A stretch of DNA of 64,000 bases from Megalobrama amblycephala. Taxonomy: Eukaryota > Chordata > Actinopteri > Cypriniformes > Xenocyprididae. The position numbers and the translations under genes were made by a program. The notes beneath the pieces were generated by a model. That model did no database searches and had not been told where the DNA came from. It worked only from the letters and a program-made list of their open reading frames with translations. Shown here piece after piece: positions 1-10,560 of this stretch. The stretch covers positions 21,953,968 through 22,017,967 of the forward strand of contig NC_063052.1 of NCBI RefSeq assembly GCF_018812025.1, read 5' to 3'. Within the stretch, counting starts at the first letter, position 1. Every line of letters starts with the position of its first letter.

Positions 1-408
1 AAGGTGTTTTCTGAATGCAGGTATATAAGGAGCTGCATGCTTCTTGTGAAAATGAGGTTGAGGGTTCTTGTCATCAAGGCCAGTGGTTGTACCCCCACGT
101 TAGCGCACAGCATGACTGTTTTATTCAACCTGGTCGCAAAAATACGTACATATCACTGCAGTTTCAAACAGAAATGAACACTAGAGGCAGTAAAACAGCA
201 AGCCTTTTTAATCGTTTTCATACACAGCTACGATTACAGGGTCAGATTATGGACTAATGAAGACTTGTTTTCATATCTCCTTGCGCAATATTTTATTATG
301 ACTTCAAAACACTTTTTACCAAAGTGCATGATTTGTAAACGAATATATTTTTGACTTTGCATTGCTTAACCAGATCCATATGTTTCGCTTTTCTGATATA
401 ACAAGCTT
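1..408. other. Gene-free leader with one repeat arm
   Basis: No gene is recognised. About 128-200 contains a stretch around ATACGTACATATCACTG that reappears on the opposite strand at about 735-810, so the two look like inverted arms of one repeat family. The 80-codon frame here runs through that repeat and shows no domain. Confidence 0.4.
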
Positions 409-466
409 GCTCGGTAGCTCAGCTGGTACTGAGTGGTACTGAGGAAGCCTTGGGTACGAATCTGGT
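409..466 (+). mobile_element. tRNA-derived SINE head (fragment)
   Basis: A polymerase III type box A (TAGCTCAGCTGG, 415-426) is followed about 25 bases later by a degenerate box B (GGGTACGAATCTGG, 451-464). The spacing fits a tRNA-like promoter, but the box B core GTTCGA is changed to GTACGA and no acceptor stem closes. This is a SINE or tRNA-pseudogene head rather than a working tRNA. The family is not identified. Confidence 0.5.
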
Positions 467-599
467 GAAAAACAAGTCATGGTAAAAAAGCTCAAAGATG
501 AGAGATCAAAACAAGCTAAAACGGCATGATTACGGATGCTTTTTATGTCACTTTGCTTTTGTTAACACTATCGGTGTAGTGTTGGTGGTACGTTATTTT

Positions 600-812
600 A
601 AAACGTAATGGAGCATTACACTTTTAGCGTCACTCAACAGACAAATTTCAAATCAGAACTGCGGTGATACGTATAAAACCAACATCATAAAAACGTACCA
701 TATTCACGTTTATCTGTTCCAGCAAAAAAATTAACGTGCTTTTAGAGCCACTCAGCTGACAATTCACATTGACACACAGTGATATGTACGTATTGTTACG
801 TATTTTGCGATT
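600..812. repeat. Diverged direct repeat, offset about 118 bases
   Basis: The unit starting TTTTAGCGTCACTCA at 622 recurs as TTTTAGAGCCACTCA at 740. Both units go on through a GACAA tract to a GTGATA-CGTA motif. The second unit also matches, in inverse orientation, the arm near 128-200. It is an interspersed or small satellite-like repeat; the minus-strand 70-codon frame across it is taken to be incidental. Confidence 0.45.
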
Positions 813-925
813 CACGAAAACGTTCCCACAGGTAAATTTTTCTAATGAGACCAGGCTCATTTTATTTACAAAAGTCTATTTTTAAATTTTTAAATATACA
901 TTCATGCATCTTCTCTTTGGGAGTG

Positions 926-1166
926 ACAAAGTTGGACAGAATTAGGAACGAGTACATCAGAGGGACAGCTCATGTTGGATGTTTGGGGACAAAGTTAGAG
1001 AGCCCAGATTAAGATGGTTTGGACTTGTTTAGAGGAGGGAGAGTGAGTATATTGTGTTATGAAGCTAGTGGATGCAAGTGTTGAGGATGCAGAAGATAGA
1101 GATCGGTAGAGAGAGAGATGATTCGCTGTGGCGACCCCTGAAGGGAGAAGCCGAAAGAAGAAGAAA
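926..1166 (+). pseudogene. Non-LTR retrotransposon ORF2 C-terminus and 3' end
   Basis: Translation gives TKLDRIRNEYIRGTAHVG from 926, then LRWFGLV from 1009 in a different frame, so at least one frameshift is present. Both motifs are typical of the extreme C-terminus of LINE ORF2 in fish genomes. The 3' part ends in a GAAGAAGAAA-like tail near 1160, as expected at a LINE 3' end. Only about 240 bases remain, with no reverse transcriptase or endonuclease core. RTE-like is my best guess for the clade; the motif recognition is firmer than the clade. Confidence 0.6.
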
Positions 1167-2714
1167 TATACATTCATGCATCTATAAGACTTAAGCATAG
1201 CCAATACTGTTACATCAGCAGTGCGGGATGTGAATAAGTAACATTTACTTTAAGTTGTGCTGATATGTGTGTATACCACAGTTTTAAGAGCAAAAACGGA
1301 GGTAATTGACAAAAGGGCAAGATGTTATTCTTTTTGCCCTTAAAGTCTGTGAGCTTGACTTTCTGAAGGCGAGCTTAAAGAGTAGGCTGCTTTTGATGCT
1401 CGAACACTGAATTCAGCAATGATATCGACATGAAACCAGACTGAGGAGTTCAAGCACTTCTAAACAAAAGGGTGAAGCTTTAAGACACGCTACATTGCTC
1501 CAACTTCATAAAAATATACATTCGTTGGATGAATTGTGAGTTTAAAAGTATTGTGCATGAAATGGATTTGCAAAACCGAAAAGGAGAAACAAACATTGCT
1601 CCCTGTTTTTATGAGCATTTAAAAGCTTGTTGCCACATGTTCATGACAGAAACGGTTCGGCACATTGGAAAAAAAGCGTGAAGGCAGACTAGAGGGGAAC
1701 AATTGAAATTGGGTATGGACTGAAGCAATCGTACAAAGTGTGAAAACACTCTAAGTCAGGCAATTTGGCCAGTCATTGCCTCTGTGAGTAGCCGTCTGGT
1801 GATTAAGACTGTGCTGATAACGCAGACGTCACAAATGTGATCCTAGGCAGGGCTGACACATAAACTGGGGAGTTTCTAAGTGAAGCCTAACACAATCAAG
1901 TCTTTCATCAAGGCACTTAATACCATGTTGCTCTAGGGAAACAGCTCCTGCCATTTGTGTACTAGTAGAAAGTGTCTCCTAAATGACAAGTAACCTTCAT
2001 GAAAGCACACTTATGAATGAACTTGCCCACAGAAATAAAAACAGCACCCAGCAATAACTTCACAATCATTTGTTAAACATTTTGATTTTTTTTTCCAATT
2101 GTACTTCAAAAACATTTCATTATTACATGTTAGATTTTGTGACAAAGCAGCTGCTGAAAGACAAAAAAAATAACTTCATGCTGCTATTACAGGCTTTAAA
2201 TGAGTTATACCCCAGCCTCAGAATAAGCTACAGATCTAAAATAAATCAACTACCACACCACAATTTAGCATGTCTTATATATTAAAATTCTGCTATTGCT
2301 GAAAAATGTAAATGTATGTAGAATTCTAAATGGAAAGTAAATGCAAGTTTACCTTTTCCTGTGGGATATTGTTGAGTGAGTTCATGTTGTTTTCCCAAGA
2401 GTCTGATGCCAATAAATATTTAAGTCTCCGTTCAGGGTTGATAAGTAGAATCGACTCATTCAGCGGCGAGTGACCTCATGATGAAATGAGTCAAAGATAA
2501 AATGTCTTGAGATTTCTGTGGTGCACTGTAAAGGCAATATACTTTTTCTGCTTGGTGACCACATCTTAGCACATCACTGCTCTCCAATTTGTACTGTACA
2601 GACAGTTTCTGATGCTCAAGAAGCTGAACCAATAATCTTAAGCAAAGTAATCTTAAGAAAATGAGCCAAACTAGCAGTTCAACAAAAAGTGGTTTAATGT
2701 GTTTTAGTAATATA
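1167..2714. other. Gene-free, no recognised repeat
   Basis: Mixed-composition sequence. The 71-codon frame at 2070-2285 is AT-rich and has no recognisable domain. The stretch 2453-2493 contains an inverted pair GACTCATT / AATGAGTC enclosing TGACCTCA; the right arm forms an AP-1 type site (TGAGTCA, 2487-2493). This is reported separately as a possible regulatory cluster. Confidence 0.4.
2453..2493. promoter_or_regulatory. Possible AP-1/bZIP site cluster
   Basis: GACTCATT (2453-2460) and AATGAGTC (2485-2492) form an 8-bp inverted repeat. The right arm extends to a consensus AP-1 site TGAGTCA, and a related TGACCTCA lies between. The sequence shows the motifs; function is inferred only, and such short motifs occur by chance. 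Confidence 0.2.
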
Positions 2715-2716
2715 TA

Positions 2717-3062
2717 CAGTCAAACCAAAATTCATTCAGACATCTTGAACATTTCATTCATTAATACACTTTATTCACTATAGGTTACAAATGGTAATAA
2801 AATATGACAAGATTTTAGAGTTAAACTGTGTCAGAAAGAATTATGCCAGATAACACTTAAGCAAAACATGGTCAGGTCAAAGTGTTTGAATAATTTTTGG
2901 TTCCAAATTTTTATCAATTTTACTGGTAATCAACTGTATGAAGAATTTTTGGGTATAATATGTCACAGTTTATTTTATTTTGCTTTCCTCACTTACATAA
3001 ATGAACTATAGTGTCCTGCACCCACTAGTAAAAATATATCAAAAAAAATTATGGTTTGACTG
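2717..3062. mobile_element. Non-autonomous Tc1/mariner-type element
   Basis: The ends are perfect 10-bp inverted repeats (CAGTCAAACC at 2717, GGTTTGACTG ending 3062), followed by further imperfect matching. Each end is flanked by TA (2715-2716 and 3063-3064), the duplication made by Tc1/mariner transposases. The 346-base interior is AT-rich with no transposase, so it must have been mobilised in trans. Confidence 0.75.
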
Positions 3063-3494
3063 TACATTTATGAGAGAAGTAGCAGTAGGACTGGGCATCT
3101 ATACAGTTTTGCCAGTTGATAAGATCTAATTTGATTCAGATTCATTTTAGTATATTTTTCAGCAAATGTCTATTTTGTTTACTTACGAAAAGTCATTTCG
3201 CCACTGAAAATATATAAGATTGTTGAAACAAAGATTGCATTTAATCCAATATTGATATTTATGTTAATTGTTTGATCCAGTTAAAAAAAAAAAAAGAAAA
3301 GGAAAAAAAAGTGTCAATCATTCTTATAAAGAATATCTTGTAAAATATCTTGTGGCTTCAGAAGACCAAGAACATACAAGTTGTTTGAACCATCTTGATA
3401 ATACTTTTATGGTGGTGCTTTTATCATTTTAGAGCTTGACAGCCAAAGCCCAAATTCACTTCAATATATGGAAAAGAGTGGAAAGACATTCTTT

Positions 3495-3598
3495 AAAATT
3501 CACCTTTTGTGTTCTACTGAAAAAAGAAAATCACACGGATTTGGAACGACATGAGGGTTGGTAAATAACAACAAAATTTGAGTGAACTGTTCTTTTAG
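3495..3598. mobile_element. Half copy of the TAGTTCACCC palindromic family
   Basis: The sequence runs from a TTTTGTGTTCTACTG stretch through TTGGAACGACATGAGGGT to GAGTGAACTGTTCTTTTAG. This is the right half of the family seen in better form at 38956-39285. The left half is not seen, so the copy is truncated. Confidence 0.5.
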
Positions 3599-4984
3599 TC
3601 TTTCAGAATTACATCAAACATGATAAACTGTGGAAATAGTCAAGGTAACTGAAGGGCGAAAATCAAATAAGAGCTGCTCGCTGCTCAACAAGCAAGTTCT
3701 TTTCAGCATGGTTCAGGTTGAGGTACTAGCATACGCGGCAGTAAATTTGTGGAGCTCTGTATCCGACTGAGTGACTCTGAGAAATTGACTGGCTTGGAAT
3801 CTGTTCTCCTAGTCCTCATGACTTGCCAGCATGCCTATGACTCGGCATATCCTGGCAAAACAGGATCTATTCACATAGCTAACAAGAATTTATTGCTCTT
3901 TTAGTCACAGGTATTCAACATCTGAAATTGCGCTATTTTCAAAACAGAAATTTGTGTTTCTGCGAATGTCTAAAGCTGAGTACAGTGGCTTTGACAAGCA
4001 CTGGTTGTGCTTTTGTAATCCGCAGAGCAATCACCGTTTTTTCGCCCTCAAAAGACACTTTACTCAAAGCTTTGGAAAATGCTGGCTCTTCAGGGCATTT
4101 TCATGTTAATAATGCACCTTTAAATAACATTCTGTCTCTAAATGACATCTCTGGGATCATTCACTTTTCAGCTGCCCCCCATCCCTCCACCTCATGAGGA
4201 TTTCGCTGCAGGTAAATTTACAGCAGCGTACTTTCATCAGTCTTGAATGACTGCAAAAATCTTTCAGTGTTCCTCAATGAACTCTCATAAATATTCCAGT
4301 GTGGCACAGTAGCATCTGTGTGGTGGGTTTTGAGTAGCTTGCAGGTTTCTTCTTATATGTTCAAGTTGCTTGTTGGGAGAAAAATGGAGGGCTGAACAGA
4401 TGGTCACTTGTTCAGATCATAGGTCTGCAGTGCAGTGCTTCCCAGAGAGAAGCACTTATCCAAAATGACTCTCTTAGGAATAAATAAATAAATAAATAAG
4501 AGATGCTAATGCGGGTATGTCATGCATCAGCATCTGAAAAAGCCCACCATGGACCTCTTCCTTGCCATTTCCTATGTCTGGGTGGTATTGCCTTCAACAT
4601 CACTATCAAAGCCTCTTTTTTTTTTTTGTGAAAGACCTGGATGTTCTGTAAGCAAGCCAGCCCTGCAGGTCTTTTTTGTTGTTTTTGCTGCAAGGTATGT
4701 GGGTACATCTCTGCATTGTGCAGTGCTGTCTAACATGCGTCTTCTGTGATTCGGACATGGAGATGAGTTATGGTGGAGTCCGCTGTGTCTCATATAACAG
4801 CACGAGCCCTTCATCATTCACAGCTCATGGCGCAGGTTTTACAAAGACTTCTCTGGATGGATTCAACATTCCTATTGTTTAAAAAAAAGTCAAAATTTAC
4901 AGTCAACATTAATGCAATATATGAAGATGATAAAATGATAACTTGTGCCAGAAAGAACCAAAAGGGGATTTTAGACACAAGGCC
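3599..4984. other. Gene-free spacer
   Basis: No coding or RNA gene recognised. There is a short (TAAA)n run at 4481-4500. Overlapping small frames on both strands at 4520-5047 show no domain and disagree with each other, so I treat them as chance. The 89-codon frame at 3928-4197 also has no recognisable feature. Confidence 0.4.
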
Positions 4985-5715
4985 ATAGAGGAACCATTTT
5001 TGGTACCCTAGAGAAACTTTCAGTAAGGAATAAAAATTTTTTCCCACTTTGTCACTCTTAGAAATAAAGGCTCTTTGTTGGCATTATGGTTCCATTAAGA
5101 ACCTTTAACATCAATGGAGTAGAAAAAGTTTCTTTAGACCATTTAAAAGGTTCTTCTCGTCTACACTGGCTTCCACAGCGTTTCAGAAATGATCTCCTTC
5201 TAAACTACATGACCGAAAACGCATGTCACATGACCGTTCATGCACATTGGGCATGTGCGTAGTGTAAACAGTTGCCTCTTGCTCATGTAGGTAGCTGTAA
5301 TATTAAAAAAATGCAGTTTAACTGCACAATGGCTGCTAAAAATGACAACAAGGCCAGCAAAGATTGCAGTTTGGTCTCCATGTTAATGTTTACATGGTCG
5401 TCAATGATACGCAGAGCAAACGTGGGCAGCAATGCCATCTTTTCAAAAGTCTCCATTTCCCCAGCGTTTTCAAACTAAAATGGGCTCTACAGCAAATTCT
5501 CCATTTTTGAGGGAATACTACATAATAGTGTAAACAACAGGCATAACTGTAGCAAAAGTTATGCATTTTAAAATAAAAAAGGTTCTTGTGTAAATGGGGC
5601 CTAAGAAAAAAATGGTTCTTCTAAGAATATATTACTGACAGGTTCATTGGGGAATCATAAATTGTTCTTTTATGGTATTGCTATGAAACACCTTCATGGA
5701 AGAATACTTTCCAGG
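4985..5715. mobile_element. Interrupted AAGAACC-type interspersed repeat
   Basis: Motifs GGAACCATTTTTGGTACC (4989) and TCTTAGAAATAAAGGCTC (about 5057) are followed by repeated AAGAACC / GGTTCTT motifs. The pattern stops near 5157 and resumes near 5616 with ATGGTTCTTCTAAG. This fits one old palindromic repeat split by the segment 5158-5615. Boundaries are approximate and no transposase is present. Confidence 0.4.
5158..5615. mobile_element. Segment inserted in the AAGAACC repeat
   Basis: The block begins CGTCTACACTGGC and ends near TGTAAATGGGGCC, which reads as the imperfect TGTAxAxxGGGCC-like end of a DNA element. The interior includes GCGTTTTCA-type stretches common in fish hAT-like repeats. 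The 68-codon frame at 5272-5478 lies inside. Superfamily and exact ends are not certain. Confidence 0.35.
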
Positions 5716-6059
5716 GCTGGACTTAATTTAATCAATCATTGGAACTGATTGGGTTGTGAAAAGTGGGTGTTACATATCAGAAAAGGCCAAGGTGGAAGCG
5801 GTTGAAAATAAGAGGAATTGTCGACTTCAAACAAAACGGAGTTGTTCAAATTATTACATTTTGATGAAAGAATACAAAGACAAAAAAAACCCCCAGAAAA
5901 CATAAATACAAAAATAATTTTTTTTTGAATAATGTGCATCACTGAATCATGTAAAATATGAGCAGGAGTATGTATCAAGCAAGTAAATAAGGTCAATTTT
6001 GATTTCATGTTGACCGGTTATAACAGAGTTCAGAGTGATATTATTGTACAACGCAATGC

Positions 6060-7060
6060 ATGAGAAAATGTCCACCCACGGTCACTTCAGAGGTCATGCA
6101 GTCCACCACCATCTCAAACACACTCCTCCGCACAGGACAGTTTTAATGACATAATAATATGCAATACCTTGAAAACCTGCTGTTAATTACTTTGGATAAT
6201 TAGCAGAGCAGAGACCCCATTCATTGAATACATTACAGTGAGGAACCTTGACGTAAGCTGCCGTCCCCTCGGTCTTGCTAGTGCAAAAGAACACACACAA
6301 GTGCTCTCTGCGCGGTGCAATAACCTTCTCTGTGGAAAAGGATTCTATAGTGAGGTGTTATCTCTGGATTCACAATCGAGCTGAAGATTCCCTCCCAACA
6401 AAAACATCCTCTTAGCAACATATTGCACAGCCTCAACCCAAAAGAAAGGAGGAGAAAAGTGAAGAAAAACAAATTAAATTCTGTCGAGATCGAACTGCTT
6501 TTCACGCCACTGCAGGGCCCTGGCTCTGACAGAGATGGAATTTCATGCAGCTAAAGATGGCTTCCTCTCACTCAGGCCCAGCCTTGTCCCTTGCAACAGG
6601 GGTGACGCTCCGTGTGCCGCTCGCACCTTAAAAAAATATTAATTCGTATGCCGACGTGGCAGGCCGCTTCAGGGCACTTCCATCCCCTGTGCAACAGGCA
6701 CTAATTTCACAGCGTGCCTTGACACACAAGCCCATCTTTACAGCATTAAATTAATATTTAATCGCATATTTGTTTTGCGTACGATAATGCCATCATTAGT
6801 TCCTGGGTGCAAATTGCCATTTCTCTTTCACAGACCCACCTGGCAAAATCAGTTCTGTCATTTTATGAAACAAATCTTCATTCGGTCTTCCACGCAGTTT
6901 GGCACACGTCCACCGGCATGAGGAGCACGGAATTGCAATTTATTGCACCATAGACACTTTACTTCATGCATATTCTTCAAGAGCATGTCACTGCGAGAGA
7001 GCAGATTGTACCTGAGAACTAGCAAGCCCCGAAGCACAACAAAGTCAAATCAAGTAAAAG
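6060..7060. promoter_or_regulatory. Candidate conserved non-coding block
   Basis: About 1 kb free of recognisable repeats, with even composition and homeodomain-like TAAT/ATTA cores (for example ATTAAATTAATATTTAAT near 6745-6762), CAAT-like motifs and no open frame. This texture is common for developmental enhancers in fish, but I cannot align it to another genome. Conservation is inferred, not seen. Confidence 0.25.
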
Positions 7061-7639
7061 AACTTCTCAGTTGATTGGATATTGGTGCAATCTTTTGTGT
7101 CCACAAAAGACGAAAAGCATACTGTTGTTGTAAATGAGGTGTTAAAAAAGGAAAAAAAAAAAAAAGGGTGTTACGGTATCCGTGAGGTTTCAAGCATCCA
7201 AGCATATGAATCAACACATGCCGGCCGGCTCTGCTGTATTCTGCAACAAGGGGAAAGTAATCAACAGGCATCACTGTGACCTTGTTTCCAGTGTTCTTAA
7301 TAATCGTTTATTTAATTCGATTTAAAAGAGGCTTGGGAAAATGAGGGTGAAATTCAGCAAGGCTGTATATTCCAGGAAATTACAGATTACAAAAGGTGAA
7401 AGAGGTTGCGAGCAGAAAGACAAAGTGTGAGCAAAAGATATAGGCCACAGACAGGGAGGAGCAGACATACCAAAAAAAAAAAAAAAAATTCAGGGAGCAA
7501 GAGAGGGGGAAAGAAACAGAGAGAGGAGGAACAAGAAATATGAGGACAGACGAAGGACAGTAGAAAGAAGGTCTGATACGGGGGAAAAACAGCAGAAAAT
7601 ATGCTAACAAAACTCTCTTTCCTACCTTTTCCCTCTCAA

Positions 7640-7860
7640 GTGTTTCCCATGCTTCTCACTAGGGCTTAAATAGATTCAGTATTCTTTTCCCTGTCCTTTT
7701 TTTTTTATATTGCAGTCCCATTTGCCTGAGCTAATGAGTTGATATTTAGCTGGCTCAGACACAGGCTCTTAAAGAGAGCTGCTGGGAATTGCAGGCCGGT
7801 CGGGGGCCTCAGGGCCCACTCCACCATGCAGATAGAATTCACACTTAAATAGGGTAAGTC
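7640..7860. promoter_or_regulatory. Candidate conserved non-coding block
   Basis: Repeat-free stretch with a GC-rich centre (near 7790-7830) flanked by GAGCTAATGAG-like and CTTAAATAG-like motifs. No reading frame. Listed only as a candidate for cross-species alignment. Confidence 0.2.
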
Positions 7861-8159
7861 GTAGGTTTACAAACACAAGACCATGTCAAATGTAACAAAA
7901 CACGCACTTAAGGTGAACCACAAACAGCAAATGTTGAGTTTTCTTGCACAGCTGACATTTAAAAAACAAAAACAGTGGTAACTCACTAATTACCACGCAC
8001 CTAATTACCTGCACCCTTTTTTTTCTAAATGTGCAACGTTTAAATTAAACTGGGTCAATCTTACAAAACCTAGAACAAGTTCTGTTCATATTTCACACCC
8101 AATGGAAAAGAAAAAGAATAACATTTTGCTTAAAGCAAATTATAAAAATCAAAACATAA

Positions 8160-8805
8160 TTTTAAAGACAATCCTCTCCCTAATTCTTCATCTCTAATGC
8201 ATATATATATACATATATAACATAATTGTTGAAAATATACACTATATGTATATTGTATATTCAATAATAAACTATAATTAATAGACAATTATTATATATA
8301 CAATATATAATAATTAACCACAATAAATTTAAATGTATTATAAAATTGAATAGAGTATACTTTACTTATACATTGTGATATTTATAAAGAAATTACAATA
8401 AGAGAAGAAAAATTCCAACACTGAGGAAACTGAATTTGTTGATAAGTGAGTACATTCAATTTTGGCCATAAATTGTAGACTTTCATGTAATAGATGTGGT
8501 CGAGCATAGTTGCAAAAAATGTGGTAATGCTCTGTTGTTACATGAAAAATTCAACAATTTAACAAAGAAAGCTGTAAAATGACATGCATGAGGCATGCAG
8601 CCTGATGCTGATGTAACAGATTTTAGACAGCATTTACCACATCAGGACACATCACTGCAATCTCCAAGGCTGCAGTCGATCATGGAGCTGTCGAGTATTT
8701 ATAATAGAACTGTCCCTGATGACATCTACTAGTAATCTGTGTGTGGGCCATACTGTGCCATTAATTTTTCTGATGTAAAAAAAAAAATAAAAAAATACAC
8801 ATATA
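8160..8805. other. AT-rich spacer
   Basis: 8195-8400 is dominated by TATA/ATAT strings, probably decayed simple sequence. 8400-8805 shows no recognised feature. Confidence 0.4.
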
Positions 8806-8838
8806 GTGTGTGTGTGTGTGTGTGGGGGGGGGGGGGGG
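8806..8838 (+). repeat. (TG)n followed by a poly-G tract
   Basis: A TG dinucleotide run (8806-8823) passes directly into 15 consecutive G (8824-8838). Length polymorphism is likely. The small frames across it are low-complexity artefacts. Confidence 0.9.
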
Positions 8839-8914
8839 CTTCGATAAATCCATGCATCGTTCACTGCACACATGACTTTTGGGTCAATTCTTTATATTTT
8901 TATATATATATGTT

Positions 8915-9247
8915 TGTGACGAGCAGGGCGGGCGAGAGCCGTGAGGGAACGGCGCGAGGCCGGTGACGCGAGTGATAATGAGCGTCACCTGCGAGGCGTG
9001 CCGGCCTCGAGTCTCTCACGGAGGAGCTCCGGAGGCATAAAAGGAGGAGCGACATCAGTGAAGGACGAGAGAGGACCAGGCCTGGACTTTATGTTATGTT
9101 TTATTATGTTTGTGTGGCCGGCAGACGTCCGCGAGGGTCTGCCGGCATTACTTCCGTTTTTGTTCTTTGTTTATTTTGAATTAAAAGTTACGTTGAACGT
9201 TCGCCGGTTCCCGCCTCCTTCTTCCCACATCTACTGACCTCGTTACA
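8915..9247 (+). mobile_element. Solo LTR of a Ty3/gypsy element
   Basis: The 333-base unit starts TGTGACGAG and ends GTTACA, so it has TG...CA ends. It is bounded by a perfect 5-bp duplication ATGTT at 8910-8914 and 9248-9252. Inside are a TATA-like CATAAAAGG (9036-9044) and a polyadenylation-like ATTAAA near 9180, the expected order of U3, R and U5. A homologous LTR lies inverted at 49338-49667, where internal element sequence adjoins it. No internal sequence remains here, so the element was reduced by recombination between its two LTRs. Confidence 0.85.
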
Positions 9248-9252
9248 ATGTT

Positions 9253-10560
9253 AGTCTCCTAAAATGGACCAATCAAGTGAATGGGATGTTTTATCCCAAA
9301 ATATATTGGAAATGAACATTTATTATTATGTTTAATAAATGAACATTTATTAATAAGTTTAATTAATAATAATTAAACAAACATTTATAAAATTGCTTAT
9401 TAATAAATGTTCACCTTTTGATAATTATTGTTATTATTATTATTATGTGTCTGATTTTTAATTTCCAACCTATTTTGGGTTCATTTTAAGCCAGTCATAT
9501 ATAGTCATTTTTAGACAATAGTTGGGTTAAAGCTGCTGTCCGCAACTTTTCCTCTTTGTCGCCATCTCTGTTTGAAACATGCGATTGCAGTCATACGCGG
9601 AACACTTAACTGTACGTGCGTTGTGCCTCGTCAGCGCAGATGAATCTAATGTTTGCTGTCAATCACCGCACCGGTGTGGATACTGTACTTCAGAATCACA
9701 GATTCTACTTCTTGAAAGTATGACCAATATAAGAATTTTCACTGGAAAATATCATCTGAACAAGTAAGTAACATGTCTGCTACTTTTGTTTTGACCAACT
9801 GAGGAAAAAAGCATCAGGCCTACAATAAATCACGCTGCCAATGATGATTAAATCTAATGATCGCTTAGTTCGGATCACGTAAAACCGTGCAAATTATTAT
9901 TAATGTTATATTGTTCTCAAATTGTTATTGTTAACAACATCAGCAATGCGTGACTGTGTATTTAACGTTAGTGTGTATTAGCGTTACCTGTAGATTTCAA
10001 TTTCTGTATCCACTCTGCAGTCCAAAGTCTTTTGCTTTTTGTCTACGGCTGAATCTCCAGTTGTCACTGATGATTGTCATTTGGACCCTTCTGGATTACA
10101 ATCCGCCATCAAAATGATAAGTTAAATTATTTCAGCTGCTGTGAGAAAAGGCTATAAATGTGCCGCTACCGGCAGCATCCTCGCGTGATGTAACTGACTC
10201 GACGGAACTCCTTCCTTTGTTTACGGACGTGACGTAATGACGCACAGACGAACTGCTGCATGCTTGAATTTCCCGCGGAAATCCGCCATGTCGCTCTTAT
10301 TATAAAACATTATTACAAGCTTACTGTTGTGAATCGAGACAAGATAATTAGATAGTTTTGAACACTGGCTGGTTATGTACTTGTTCAAAAGTTGATTTTG
10401 GATAATTTTTAACCAAAAAAAGTTGCGGACTGCAGCTTTAAATAAAACTGCCCAGTATGTTGGGCAAACATTTAACCCAACAGCTGGGTTTGTCCATTTT
10501 CAACCCAACTTGGGTTGTTTTTATCCAACATTTTTTTAGAGTACATAATTCACAGCAAAA
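9253..10560. repeat. Older repeat with TTGGGTT / AACCCA motifs, split
   Basis: A palindromic AT-rich part (GAACATTTATTAATAAG and its complement, 9313-9410) is followed by TTTTGGGTTCATTTTAAG and GTTGGGTTAA. It resumes after the 9531-10437 insertion with AAAACTGCCCAG, CATTTAACCCAACAGC and CAACTTGGGTTG, ending near ATTTTTTTAGAGTAC. Removing the inserted element and one TTAA restores a continuous motif order, so this repeat was the target. Confidence 0.5.
9531..10437. mobile_element. TTAA-flanked non-autonomous DNA element (AGCTGC type)
   Basis: The terminal inverted repeats match at 19 of 20 positions (left AGCTGCTGTCCGCAACTTTT; the right end differs by one base). TTAA lies on both sides (9527-9530 and 10438-10441), the duplication typical of piggyBac-type transposases. 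The 907-base interior has no transposase; the 62-codon frame at 9579-9767 shows no domain. It sits inside the older TTGGGTT repeat. Confidence 0.8.

Larger units (their letters stand above)
5716..8159. other. Unique gene-free region
   Basis: No exons, RNA genes or clear transposons are seen. Two sub-blocks (6060-7060 and 7640-7860) look unlike the surrounding neutral sequence and are listed as conserved-element candidates. There are short A-runs at 7148-7165 and 7471-7488. The small frames over these runs are low complexity and rejected. Confidence 0.45.
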
